A stretch of 6,374 bases of DNA, taken from Clostridia bacterium (GTDB taxonomy: Bacteria; Bacillota; Clostridia; Oscillospirales; CAG-272). Of the stretch, positions 1 through 6,270 are shown one piece after another. The first letter of the stretch is position 1, and each line of letters starts with the position of its first letter. Both the position numbers and the translations under genes were made by a program. Under the pieces are notes generated by a model. The model saw nothing but the letters and a program-made list of their open reading frames with translations. It was not told the origin of the DNA and did no database searches. Location: NCBI GenBank assembly GCA_017466495.1, contig JAFTUB010000073.1:1-6374 (forward strand), in the 5' to 3' direction.

Positions 1-941
1 CCATGTATCCGAAAATGGACTTTTCCGTCTTTGACCGGGACAAGAACGGCTACTTTGATTCGGTAATCTTTATCAATGTCCCGAGTGTCGGCACGCACAC
101 GAGAAATTTCTACACGCCAAAGGGCGCAGGCACGGCAGAGAAGCCCGGCATCAACTGTTACACCAACCTCTCCGCCGCCGGAATCGACAGCAAGGTTTTC
201 ATTCATGAGTTCGCCCACAGTCTTGGACTGATTGATTATTACGATGTAACCTCCAGCGGCGTTGATGCCGTGGGCAAATTCGATATGCAGTCCCAGAATG
301 CAGGCGACTGGAATCCGTACTCCAAGTACTCAGTGGGTTGGATTACCCCCGAGGTGATCACCGGACTCGAGAAGGGCGAGAATGTGGAAATCGAAATCGG
401 TGCGTTTGTCGATACCGGAGACGCCATCGTAATACCCGGTGCCGAAAGCCATTACAACGGCACCCCCTTTGGAGAATATATTCTGGTCGATCTATTCACC
501 GATCACGGACTGAACGAAAGCGATGCTGAAGCATACGGTCTGAAGGATGCTGTGGGTGTTCGGCTTTATCATGTGAATGCCGTGATGGAGGGGCGCGTAC
601 TTTCCCGTGACGGGAAGGAAATCCCCGATGAAGGGGGAGATGAACGCTATCCCATCGGCACGGCCAGCAAGACCAACGCTTACAGTGAGATTGGTACTTA
701 CCATCTGGAGCTCATCCAGGCAGGGGGGAACAACACCTTCACCGACCCGAACAATCTGCGCACCGTTCTGCAAAAGAATGACCTTTTTGCCGCGGGCGAC
801 CGTTTCGATGCGGCGGAATATACCGAATTCTTTCACAACGGTCTGCTGGACGACCGCACTGACTTCGGCTACACCCTGGAAATCGTATCCATCGAGAAGG
901 GAGATACCCCCACGGCTGTCATCCGAATCACAAGGAAGTAA
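1..941 (+). CDS. M6-like (immune inhibitor A-type) zinc metalloprotease, N-terminus outside window
   Basis: This is the C-terminal 312 or more residues of a zinc metallopeptidase. The reading frame begins at base 3 and is open to the window edge, and the first visible methionine is inside the catalytic domain, so the true start and any signal peptide lie upstream. Residues 11-19 (D-R-D-K-N-G-Y-F-D, counted from base 3) match the D-x-D-x-(N/D)-G-x-x-D calcium-loop-like segment usual in M6 peptidases. Residues 68-78 read HEFAHSLGLID, the HExxHxxGxxD zinc site with H68, E69, H72 and D78. A G-K-F-D-M-Q segment follows near 91-96, a plausible Met-turn, and then S-V-G-W-I-T-P near 110-116, the usual LGW-type motif. 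Residues 157-192 (E-Y-I-L-V-D ... G-V-R-L-Y-H-V) fit the family's later beta region. Members are usually secreted and degrade extracellular protein; the substrate here is unknown. The gene converges on the lipid kinase gene. The family call is strong; exact subfamily is not certain. Confidence 0.85.
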   Translation, partial: MYPKMDFSVFDRDKNGYFDSVIFINVPSVGTHTRNFYTPKGAGTAEKPGINCYTNLSAAGIDSKVFIHEFAHSLGLIDYYDVTSSGVDAVGKFDMQSQNAGDWNPYSKYSVGWITPEVITGLEKGENVEIEIGAFVDTGDAIVIPGAESHYNGTPFGEYILVDLFTDHGLNESDAEAYGLKDAVGVRLYHVNAVMEGRVLSRDGKEIPDEGGDERYPIGTASKTNAYSEIGTYHLELIQAGGNNTFTDPNNLRTVLQKNDLFAAGDRFDAAEYTEFFHNGLLDDRTDFGYTLEIVSIEKGDTPTAVIRITRK

Positions 942-960
942 TCCTTTGCACCAACAAAAA

Positions 961-994
961 ATCCGCCCCCAAGTCTGCAGGCTCAGGGGCGGAT
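961..994. terminator. Bidirectional Rho-independent terminator between convergent genes
   Basis: A perfect 9-bp stem (ATCCGCCCC at 961-969, GGGGCGGAT at 986-994) encloses a 16-base loop. On the plus strand it is followed by CTCTTTT, which would end the metalloprotease transcript 20 bases after its stop. On the minus strand it is followed by TTTTTGTTG, which would end the lipid kinase transcript about 20 bases after its stop. The position midway between two convergent stop codons fits a shared terminator. Confidence 0.85.
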
Positions 995-1013
995 CTCTTT
1001 TCTGCCGCAAAGT

Positions 1014-1913
1014 TTATGTGACAATCTTCAACGCACGTGGAACAGCGCGAATCACCGCGCGGGTATCCCCGGCCTCGTATTCCCCATCCAGCGACCATGG
1101 CAGCCGCGCCTCAGTGGTCACCGTAAGGCTGCGGGCACGGGTCAGCAGAAACGCCGGAGAAGCAGTATAGTCCCGGGCGGTCAAGGCGTAGAGGATGCGG
1201 TTCAGCTCTCCCAAATTCTGCGGCATTTTGATTAGCAGGATTTCAAAAAGCCCATCGGACAGATCCACCAGGGAGGCATCCAGCTTCACCATCCCCCCGA
1301 TGGAGGTGGAATTGCTCACCGCGCCAAAGATGAAACTCCCCTCAAATTGCCGTCCGTCACCGGTCACGGCGGAAAGGGTCACGGGCTGCAGAGCGGGCAG
1401 ATCCTTAATGCCCTCCAGCACATAGGCAAGGTGCCCCAGAGCATTCTTGGCGGACTGAGGGGCGGTGTAAGAGCTGGAGGTAAATGCACCGAAGGAGGCA
1501 ATATAGCTGAAATAGCGGCTGCCGTTGAAACAGCCCACATCCAGATCATGGGGCGTTCCCTCCACCTGCAGGCGAGCTGCCGCGCCAAGGTCAGCAGGAA
1601 GCCCAAGGGTAGCGGCAAAATCATTGGTGCTGCCTGCGGGGATGTACCCCAGGGGGCACTTCACACCGCCGTTCAGCATCCCGTCAATCACCTCATTGAG
1701 GGTGCCGTCCCCTCCGCAGCAGATGATGCGGTCAAATTCGCTCCCGTGGCAGCGGGCCATCTCGGCTGCCTCTCCGCGGGCAGAGGTGGTGTAGACCGTC
1801 ACCCGCATCCCTGCGGCACAAAGGGGGGCAATGATCTCGTGCAGCCCGTTCCGCGCCCGCAGCTTCCCTGCGGCGGGATTCACCAGCAAAAGCACACGTT
1901 CCCGGTCAAACAT
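1014..1913 (-). CDS. Diacylglycerol kinase family lipid kinase (DAGK/YegS-type)
   Basis: A 299-residue cytoplasmic or membrane-associated lipid kinase. The family phosphorylates diacylglycerol, or related lipids, with ATP to give phosphatidic acid, recycling diacylglycerol released by envelope polymer synthesis. The sequence shows the hallmarks in order: NPAAGK at 12-17 (nucleotide-binding loop), C-C-G-G-D-G-T-L-N-E-V at 65-75 (the GGDGT signature), P-A-G-S-T-N-D-F-A at 92-100, D-x-G-x-x-N-G at 125-131, and D-G-E at 276-278, where the family's catalytic glutamate lies in the C-terminal beta domain. The length is normal for bacterial DAGK-family proteins (about 290-310). The ATG start has a GGGAGGG ribosome binding site 6 bases upstream (1920-1926). 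The gene is preceded by its own candidate promoter and by the terminator of the SLH gene, so it is probably monocistronic. The lipid substrate cannot be read from sequence; DgkB-, YegS- and BmrU-like proteins all share these motifs. Confidence 0.93.
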   Translation of the reverse strand: MFDRERVLLLVNPAAGKLRARNGLHEIIAPLCAAGMRVTVYTTSARGEAAEMARCHGSEFDRIICCGGDGTLNEVIDGMLNGGVKCPLGYIPAGSTNDFAATLGLPADLGAAARLQVEGTPHDLDVGCFNGSRYFSYIASFGAFTSSSYTAPQSAKNALGHLAYVLEGIKDLPALQPVTLSAVTGDGRQFEGSFIFGAVSNSTSIGGMVKLDASLVDLSDGLFEILLIKMPQNLGELNRILYALTARDYTASPAFLLTRARSLTVTTEARLPWSLDGEYEAGDTRAVIRAVPRALKIVT

Positions 1914-1938
1914 AGCAGTCCCTCCCTGTTTTTTCTTC

Positions 1939-1944
1939 AGTATA
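1939..1944 (-). promoter_or_regulatory. Candidate extended -10 promoter of the lipid kinase gene
   Basis: On the minus strand, TGCTATACT contains a TATACT -10 hexamer with the TG-n extension. It lies about 25 bases upstream of the kinase start codon and ahead of its GGGAGGG site. No good -35 hexamer is present at the usual spacing, which extended -10 promoters can tolerate. It sits between the kinase gene and the terminator of the upstream SLH gene. Confidence 0.5.
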
Positions 1945-1979
1945 GCACAAACATATGAATAATTTTATCGAAAATAAGG

Positions 1980-2008
1980 AACCGGCGGCAAACATTTTGC
2001 CGCCGGTT
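1980..2008 (-). terminator. Hairpin terminator of the SLH/WG-repeat gene
   Basis: A perfect 13-bp inverted repeat (1980-1992 and 1996-2008) with a 3-base loop starts 5 bases after the stop codon of the leftward SLH gene. Its G+C-rich core (CCGGCGGC) and position fit an intrinsic terminator. The minus-strand tail TCCTTATTTTCG is only moderately T-rich, so termination may be incomplete. Confidence 0.72.
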
Positions 2009-2013
2009 TCGGT

Positions 2014-3834
2014 TTACTTGGCATAGGCTCGCCAAAGGAAAGTTACAATCTGTCCGCGGGTACACACGCGGTAGGGGGAGAAAGTCACGGCGGTGGTGCC
2101 GTTGGTGATCTCCTGTGCCACCGCCCAGCGTACTGCACGTTCTGTCTCGCTGCCCGGAGTCACATCCGAGAAGGCATTCCCGCCCTCGGTTTCGGGGGAT
2201 CCCGCACAACGCCACATGAAGACTACCGTCTGTCCGCGGGTGCAGGGATCGTTGGGGCCGAACCGCTCCCCGGCGGGAACGATCCCCTCCTCCAAGGCCC
2301 AGAGCACCGCATCGGTATAATACTGCCCCTCCGCCACATCACGGAAGGGATTCTTGCGGCTGATCGGCGTGGGAGATCCGGACGCCCGCCACAGGAAGGT
2401 GATGATCTGCGCCTTGGTGCAATCGCTCTCGGGAGAGAAAGTAGTGGGGGATGTGCCGTTGGTGATGCTCCGCCGCACCGCCCAATCAACCGGCTCGGCA
2501 TAATAGGCGTCTTCGGCCACGTCATCGAAGTGAAGGAGCTCGCCGTAACGGAGGAAGCCCCACTTCCCGTCCTCGGCGTAAGCCATCAGCTCGCCGGGCT
2601 CGTAGGTCAGGCCGAGGCAGGGTTCTCCCTCGGTATAATCGGGGAAATAAACCGCCCGGGCAATCTCGGGGCCGTCCTTGATGGCAGGAAGCGCTCCGTT
2701 CTTTGCTTCGGCAGAAATGCAGTAGGCCCGGCCGCTCTTGCGGTCATAGACGCAGGCGATTCCCTCCCCGTTGAAGGTGGACGCTGCCCCCAACTCGGCC
2801 ACGCCGCCGTCGGGGCCTTCTACGGTGTAAGACCGCCCGGCGGTGTCCAGATAGAACATCTCTCCGTTTCGTGACGCTCCGCAAAGGCCGGCGGAAAAGA
2901 CGCCCATGAAATCATAGGCAAAAGGAATCACGCGGTTCCCTTCCCGGTCGATGGCACCGTATTTTCCGCCGTCCACCACGATCCAAAGACCGTCGTGGAA
3001 GAAGGTTCCGTCCAGGGTCCAGCGGAAGTCGGTGTAGATAGGGAGAACGATCCATTCCCCCTCCTGATCCATCAGGCCGTAGCGGATCTCGGTTCCCGTT
3101 TCCAGGGTGCGCGTTGTTTCCGCAACAATCAAGCCGTCCTGAGGGGCATACACCCCCGTCAGCTGCAGGCCGGCGAGTACCGCAGGAAAAATCCGGATGA
3201 TCTCTCCGTGATGGTTCATGTAAAAGCATTGGGTATAGGTAACGCCGTCACTTCCCTGCACATAGGCGGCCATGGGAATCACACCCGCCACCGAAGGGCC
3301 GGTCATGGCATAGTGGGTGACCACCGCACCGCCCAGGGCTTCAGCCAGCCCCTGGGGCCGGATTTGCTCGCCGTCCCGCAGGTAGGCGATCCCTCTGACA
3401 TTGATCACGCCGTCGTAGCAGACGAAGTGGTGTCCGCTCACCGCCAGCTGTTCGTCAGTGGCGGTCATGTCGGTTTCCTGCTGACCGTCAAAGAAGGCAT
3501 AAGTCAGCTTCCGGGCAGCGCCGCTCTCGGCAGAAACCAGGAAGAGACGATGATCGCCCCCGTCGGTTTGCTTCGCAGCCAGCACCACGCCGTCGGAGGG
3601 AGCGCCCATCCAGCTATAAATGAAGGGCACCACCGTCTCGCCATAGGCATCGATGAGTCCCCACTTGCCGTCAAGCTTGGCCGGTGCGCGATCGCCCCAA
3701 AAGGCGCGAACCGCCTCATATTGGGGTTCGATCTCCACCAGGGCTGAGAGCTTTTCTCCCGCCGCAAAGGCAGGCACCGCCGCCCCGACAACAAGCAGAA
3801 CAAACAAAAGGCAGCATAAGATCCGTCTGCGCAT
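2014..3834 (-). CDS. Exported WG-repeat protein with three C-terminal SLH domains
   Basis: A 606-residue predicted surface protein. The start at 3834 is chosen because it gives a classic signal peptide (M-R-R-R, hydrophobic core 5-19, A-F-A cleavage site near residue 24) and has AGGAGG 7 bases upstream; the frame stays open to 4110 but that extension has no secretion signal or ribosome site. Residues 26-436 hold WG-type repeats: K-W-G-L-I-D at 57-62, R-Y-G-L-M-D at 251-256, K-Y-G-A-I-D at 291-296 and K-W-G-F at 424-427, the first three followed by a V-x-P-F/I-Y segment. These probably form a beta-rich extracellular domain of unknown ligand. Three SLH domains follow at about 437-485, 497-545 and 555-603, each with an F-x-D-V start and a C-T-(R/K)-(G/A)-Q-(I/T) motif. 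SLH domains usually bind pyruvylated secondary wall polymer, so the protein is likely anchored to the wall by its C-terminus. It has its own promoter and terminator. Confidence 0.93.
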   Translation of the reverse strand: MRRRILCCLLFVLLVVGAAVPAFAAGEKLSALVEIEPQYEAVRAFWGDRAPAKLDGKWGLIDAYGETVVPFIYSWMGAPSDGVVLAAKQTDGGDHRLFLVSAESGAARKLTYAFFDGQQETDMTATDEQLAVSGHHFVCYDGVINVRGIAYLRDGEQIRPQGLAEALGGAVVTHYAMTGPSVAGVIPMAAYVQGSDGVTYTQCFYMNHHGEIIRIFPAVLAGLQLTGVYAPQDGLIVAETTRTLETGTEIRYGLMDQEGEWIVLPIYTDFRWTLDGTFFHDGLWIVVDGGKYGAIDREGNRVIPFAYDFMGVFSAGLCGASRNGEMFYLDTAGRSYTVEGPDGGVAELGAASTFNGEGIACVYDRKSGRAYCISAEAKNGALPAIKDGPEIARAVYFPDYTEGEPCLGLTYEPGELMAYAEDGKWGFLRYGELLHFDDVAEDAYYAEPVDWAVRRSITNGTSPTTFSPESDCTKAQIITFLWRASGSPTPISRKNPFRDVAEGQYYTDAVLWALEEGIVPAGERFGPNDPCTRGQTVVFMWRCAGSPETEGGNAFSDVTPGSETERAVRWAVAQEITNGTTAVTFSPYRVCTRGQIVTFLWRAYAK

Positions 3835-3841
3835 TTCGATG

Positions 3842-3847
3842 CCTCCT
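3842..3847 (-). promoter_or_regulatory. Ribosome binding site fixing the SLH protein start
   Basis: The minus strand reads AGGAGG followed by seven bases (CATCGAA) and then ATG at 3834. This full-consensus site supports the start at 3834 over the longer open frame reaching 4110. Confidence 0.85.
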
Positions 3848-3879
3848 CTTCCTGTGATTTTCCGACATATTCCGAGAAA

Positions 3880-3909
3880 ATTATACCATATCTCCCTGCC
3901 CGCTGTCAA
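3880..3909 (-). promoter_or_regulatory. Consensus sigma-A-type promoter of the SLH gene
   Basis: On the minus strand a perfect TTGACA (3904-3909) is separated by 18 bases from a perfect TATAAT (3880-3885), which also has a TG-n extension (ATGGTATAAT). Transcription would start near 3873, leaving a leader of roughly 40 bases before the SLH protein start. The -35 box is inside the coding end of the upstream polyvalent-protein gene, and that gene's TAA stop (3881-3883) is part of the -10 box. Confidence 0.85.
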
Positions 3910-5557
3910 TGGAAAATCCTGCGCAAACGCCTTCTCCCGCCGCTTCGTCAAACGCCTTGCTGTCGGCCCATGTGATCTTGCCCATGGCAAAGCCCATATC
4001 GCTTGCCGCCTTCTTCTGTGCCCGGTCAAATCCATCTTTCGCAATACCGTTGAGCATATCCCGGGTAAAAGCATTGGCATCCGACTCTGCCGCACCTTCG
4101 GAGAACGCAATTTTCCCCCTCGCGCTCTCTTCCTTCGCGATTATCTCCGCTTCGGTGATCTCCCTCTCGCTGGCCAGAAACGCCGGTAGATCCTCCATGC
4201 CTGTCTTGTTGCCCCACTCTGCCGCAAGCTCGTCCGACCGCGCCTGGAATTGCTCCCGAATGTCCTGCCGGATATACTCCTCGTTTCTTTTGGCAAGCTC
4301 TTCGGCACTCAAGATCGGCGTATTGTTTACAGGTCTCTCAAACAGCTCATCCGACTCATCCGTAAACGCATTCTGCCGCTTCGATTGTTGCAACTGTGTT
4401 ACATTTTCACCGGAAGGGTTGCTATTTGGATCAGTTTGGGGTATACTTGCATTAGAGAAAGCAGCTAAATCATCGGCCTTTGAGCCACTCGGATGATCGA
4501 TATTTTCATCGATGGACCACTTTTGATGATTTGGTTTGCTTTCTCTTTCTACTTTTCCAATGTTATAAGCTATTTTTCCATAGTCACCATCCGCAACTGA
4601 TATAGTCAGCTTATAATAACGACCATCAAAATCCTCAAAATGTGCTGTTCTGTAGTTCCATCCGTTTCTTGCCATTTTTTTATGCTTTGGCTTTCTATTG
4701 GGAACATTTTTGTCGCCTCTTTCAGATATCTGGATCAATTCATCAATATGTGTTTCTGCATTCAGCTTAGCTTCATACATTTTATCCGATATTCTTCTCT
4801 GTCCACTACTGTTTTTTTCGTCAAAGTTTCTAAAGCTCCCCTTTCCCTCTGAATTAGAAGTTAGCCAAATTATATCGCCATCATCTGTTTGTATCGGAAC
4901 ATCCTCTCCGCGCCTTATTTTATTATAAATGTACAGCTCAACTTGCTTTCCCCAAGATTCCGGATCATTGCCCATAATCACCTGTCGGTCAGCTTTTACA
5001 TACTTTCGTCCATCCGGCAATGTTTCAATGATATTCTGCCGCTCACTCTCCCCCGCCGTCCCCCGCGTCTCCCGCAGGGCCTTCTCATACAGCCGCTGTG
5101 CACGCAGAAGGAACTCCTTCTCGGTGTCGCCGTTCACCTTGGCCGACCACTCGCGAATGCGGTCATATACCCGCAGAGCCGCATTGCGGTTCCGCTTGGC
5201 CAGCTGTGTGATCTCCGCTTCGTTGGTAAACAGATTCTTTGCCACATAGTCGGCAATCACCTCGGCCTCAGCCCCGGCATCGGTGAGAGCGGTGCCCTTC
5301 TGCGCATACCGCTCGATTTTTCTCTGCTTCATCTCCGCCAGCGAATCTCCCAAACGTCCGCGAATATCGGCCGCCAGCAAATTGTACGCCTCGGCATTCT
5401 CCGCCGTGTGGGTCAGCTCGTGGGTGAAGAACTGCGCCATCATCTGCTGGGGAGCGCGGGTGTTGAGATAGATCTCGCCGTTCTCTGCATATCCGCCCTG
5501 CTCGGCATCGGCATCCTCATAGAAATGCACCTGCCGCCCAAAGGCTTTGCACCGCAC
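3881..5557 (-). CDS. 5'-truncated phage/ICE-type polyvalent protein with zincin metallopeptidase motif
   Basis: An open frame of 558 codons whose first usable start is a GTG at 5557 with no ribosome site; the frame is open further to a TGA at 5636-5638, but that extra part does not look like protein. It probably lacks the N-terminus and may be a pseudogene. Residues 44-50 read F-T-H-E-L-T-H, a zincin HExxH with H46, E47 and H50, and E-A-E-V-I-A-D near 97-103 may give the third zinc ligand. This zincin followed by helices ending in E-F-L-L-R-A-Q-R-L-Y-E-K-A-L (148-161) is typical of polyvalent proteins of phages and conjugative elements, which are injected with the DNA. Residues about 178-340 form a separate module (D-G-R-K-Y-V-K-A-D-R-Q-V start, N-Y-R-T-A-H-F-E-D-F-D-G near 301-312) that resembles a large-polyvalent-protein-associated (LPD) domain; I cannot name the family. 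The DNA for this module is clearly AT-rich. Residues 395-558 are polar and mostly helical. No terminator follows. Confidence 0.7.
   Translation of the reverse strand: MRCKAFGRQVHFYEDADAEQGGYAENGEIYLNTRAPQQMMAQFFTHELTHTAENAEAYNLLAADIRGRLGDSLAEMKQRKIERYAQKGTALTDAGAEAEVIADYVAKNLFTNEAEITQLAKRNRNAALRVYDRIREWSAKVNGDTEKEFLLRAQRLYEKALRETRGTAGESERQNIIETLPDGRKYVKADRQVIMGNDPESWGKQVELYIYNKIRRGEDVPIQTDDGDIIWLTSNSEGKGSFRNFDEKNSSGQRRISDKMYEAKLNAETHIDELIQISERGDKNVPNRKPKHKKMARNGWNYRTAHFEDFDGRYYKLTISVADGDYGKIAYNIGKVERESKPNHQKWSIDENIDHPSGSKADDLAAFSNASIPQTDPNSNPSGENVTQLQQSKRQNAFTDESDELFERPVNNTPILSAEELAKRNEEYIRQDIREQFQARSDELAAEWGNKTGMEDLPAFLASEREITEAEIIAKEESARGKIAFSEGAAESDANAFTRDMLNGIAKDGFDRAQKKAASDMGFAMGKITWADSKAFDEAAGEGVCAGFSIDSGQGDMV
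4390..5040 (-). other. AT-rich module inside the polyvalent-protein gene
   Basis: Sample 60-base blocks here (4501-4560, 4561-4620, 4741-4800) each count 20 G+C, about 33 percent. Blocks on either side are much richer: 37 of 60 at 5101-5160 and 35 of 60 at 4141-4200. The change at the 5040 side is abrupt; the other side grades over about 100 bases. The stretch encodes residues of about 173-390, which matches the separate central domain and the polar linker after it. The composition step at a domain edge suggests that this module was acquired independently. Confidence 0.6.
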
Positions 5558-5763
5558 ACCCCCAGCAATTGTTGCAGTTCGGTTACAGTTTCGTCCAAGG
5601 GGTGGTTTTTTACGTCTGCAAGGCGTATACTGTTGTCAAAGGGTATCTGAACGTATTGTCGGTAGGCCAAATTTGGCTGTATGGCTTGTTCGGATGCCCT
5701 TTCCCTTTTTCTCTTGCCAAGATGCACACCACGCAAAAAAGCTGCCGCAGATTGGCGGGTGCT
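5558..5763. other. Unassigned segment at the edge of the truncated gene and the tnpV element
   Basis: About 200 bases with no convincing gene. A leftward frame is open from 5778 into the truncated gene (stop near 5440), and its stretch at about 5560-5690 looks protein-like (for example T-V-T-E-L-Q-Q-L-L-G-V), but it has no ribosome site, begins only at TTG, and past 5557 runs out of frame with the zincin gene. A rightward 73-codon frame (5569-5790) is hydrophobic with no family resemblance and no ribosome site. The segment may be the end of the mobile element, a dispersed repeat, or a frameshifted remnant of the polyvalent gene. Confidence 0.4.
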
Positions 5764-5800
5764 CGTAAAACAGTTAAATCAAAAATTTAACTATTTTACG
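5764..5800. repeat. Long imperfect palindrome (16-bp arms, 5-base centre)
   Basis: Arms at 5764-5779 and 5785-5800 match at 15 of 16 positions around a CAAAA centre. The one exception, C5771 opposite A5793, would be a mismatch in plus-strand RNA but a G-U wobble in minus-strand RNA, so the hairpin would be more stable if transcribed leftward. No T-tract follows on either strand, which argues against a simple terminator. Its place between a truncated gene and tnpV makes a recombination or element-end site possible. Confidence 0.7.
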
Positions 5801-5834
5801 GCATCTGTCAGACGGGGTTGGCTAAACAAAAGTT

Positions 5835-5875
5835 AGCGATACTTGGTTTGATAACCGAGTATCGCTTCTTTTTTT
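5835..5875 (+). terminator. Strong rightward Rho-independent terminator upstream of tnpV
   Basis: A 14-bp stem (5835-5848 with 5853-5866, one T-G wobble) with a TGAT loop is followed directly by TCTTTTTTT. It lies about 30 bases before the tnpV start, so it would either stop transcription entering from the left or act in the tnpV leader. A weak alternative hairpin (5821-5827 with 5832-5837) overlaps the foot of the stem by three bases. Confidence 0.85.
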
Positions 5876-5894
5876 ACCCGTAAAATGCTTTTGT

Positions 5895-5900
5895 GGAGGT
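5895..5900 (+). promoter_or_regulatory. Ribosome binding site deciding the tnpV start
   Basis: GGAGGT lies 4 bases before the ATG at 5905 and 7 bases before the ATG at 5908. A GTG at 5893 starts a longer frame but overlaps this site, so it is unlikely to be used. Confidence 0.75.
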
Positions 5901-5904
5901 ACAT

Positions 5905-6270
5905 ATGATGCAGGAACTGAACTATATTTGTTGTGGTGATTACTATATTCCCGATATTCGTTTAACGGAAGAAAACAGACCTATTGGTCGGTGGGGACGG
6001 ATGCACAGAGATTATATCAAGGAGCACAATCCCATCCGTTTTAACGACCTGTGCCTTAGCGGTAAGCTATGGACGTATCTGGCTGATCTGAACGAACAGG
6101 TACAGCGCCGCCTTGAACTTATCTCTGAGCAAATGAAAGCTACTGAGGGCGTGACAGAGTGCATGAAGCAGCACGATCAGATGGCATGGGTTGGAGCTAT
6201 GAACAGCATCCGCAACCGAGCAGAGGAGATCATTCTCCGTGAAATGATCTACAAGGAGGATGTGGTATGA
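5905..6270 (+). CDS. tnpV: TnpV family transposon-encoded protein
   Basis: A 121-residue protein recognised as TnpV, a small protein first described on Tn4451/Tn4453-type mobilisable elements of clostridia and common on clostridial mobile elements. The N-terminal segment E-L-N-Y-I-C-C-G-D-Y-Y-I-P-D (4-17) is the family hallmark. G-R-W-G-R-M-H-R-D-Y-I-K-E-H (28-41) and the helical C-terminal half ending in A-E-E-I-I-L-R-E-M-I-Y (106-116) also fit. Length is normal for the family. Its biochemical role is not established, and it is not needed to recognise the element's recombinase, which is not visible here. Starts at 5905 and 5908 are both possible; the second has the better spacing from GGAGGT. 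Its TGA stop overlaps the next ATG (ATGA), so the two genes are probably translated together. The DNA is poorer in G+C than the chromosomal genes to the left, consistent with transfer. Confidence 0.9.
   Translation: MMQELNYICCGDYYIPDIRLTEENRPIGRWGRMHRDYIKEHNPIRFNDLCLSGKLWTYLADLNEQVQRRLELISEQMKATEGVTECMKQHDQMAWVGAMNSIRNRAEEIILREMIYKEDVV

Noticed and set aside
1347..1958. Rightward 203-codon frame opposite the lipid kinase gene
   Set aside because: Antisense shadow of a gene with all DAGK-family motifs.
2995..3747. Rightward 250-codon frame opposite the SLH gene
   Set aside because: Antisense shadow of a clearly coding, G+C-rich gene; no ribosome site or domain.
3835..4110. N-terminal extension of the SLH protein frame to 4110
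   Set aside because: The extension overlaps the polyvalent gene, contains the promoter and the AGGAGG site, and would bury the signal peptide inside the protein.
5440..5736. Leftward 98-codon frame overlapping the start of the zincin gene
   Set aside because: It begins at TTG with no ribosome site, and its second half is an out-of-frame reading of the zincin gene. Part of it may be a remnant, so it is described under the unassigned segment instead of as a gene.
5569..5790. Rightward 73-codon hydrophobic frame
   Set aside because: No ribosome site, no recognisable family and unnatural composition; it overlaps the palindrome.
5881..5886. TAAAAT as a -10 box for tnpV
   Set aside because: No -35 hexamer at suitable spacing; the upstream positions fall in the terminator stem. 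The tnpV promoter is not identified.
5893..5907. GTG start at 5893 for tnpV
   Set aside because: It lies ahead of and overlaps the GGAGGT site that serves the ATG pair at 5905/5908, and adds residues not typical of the family.
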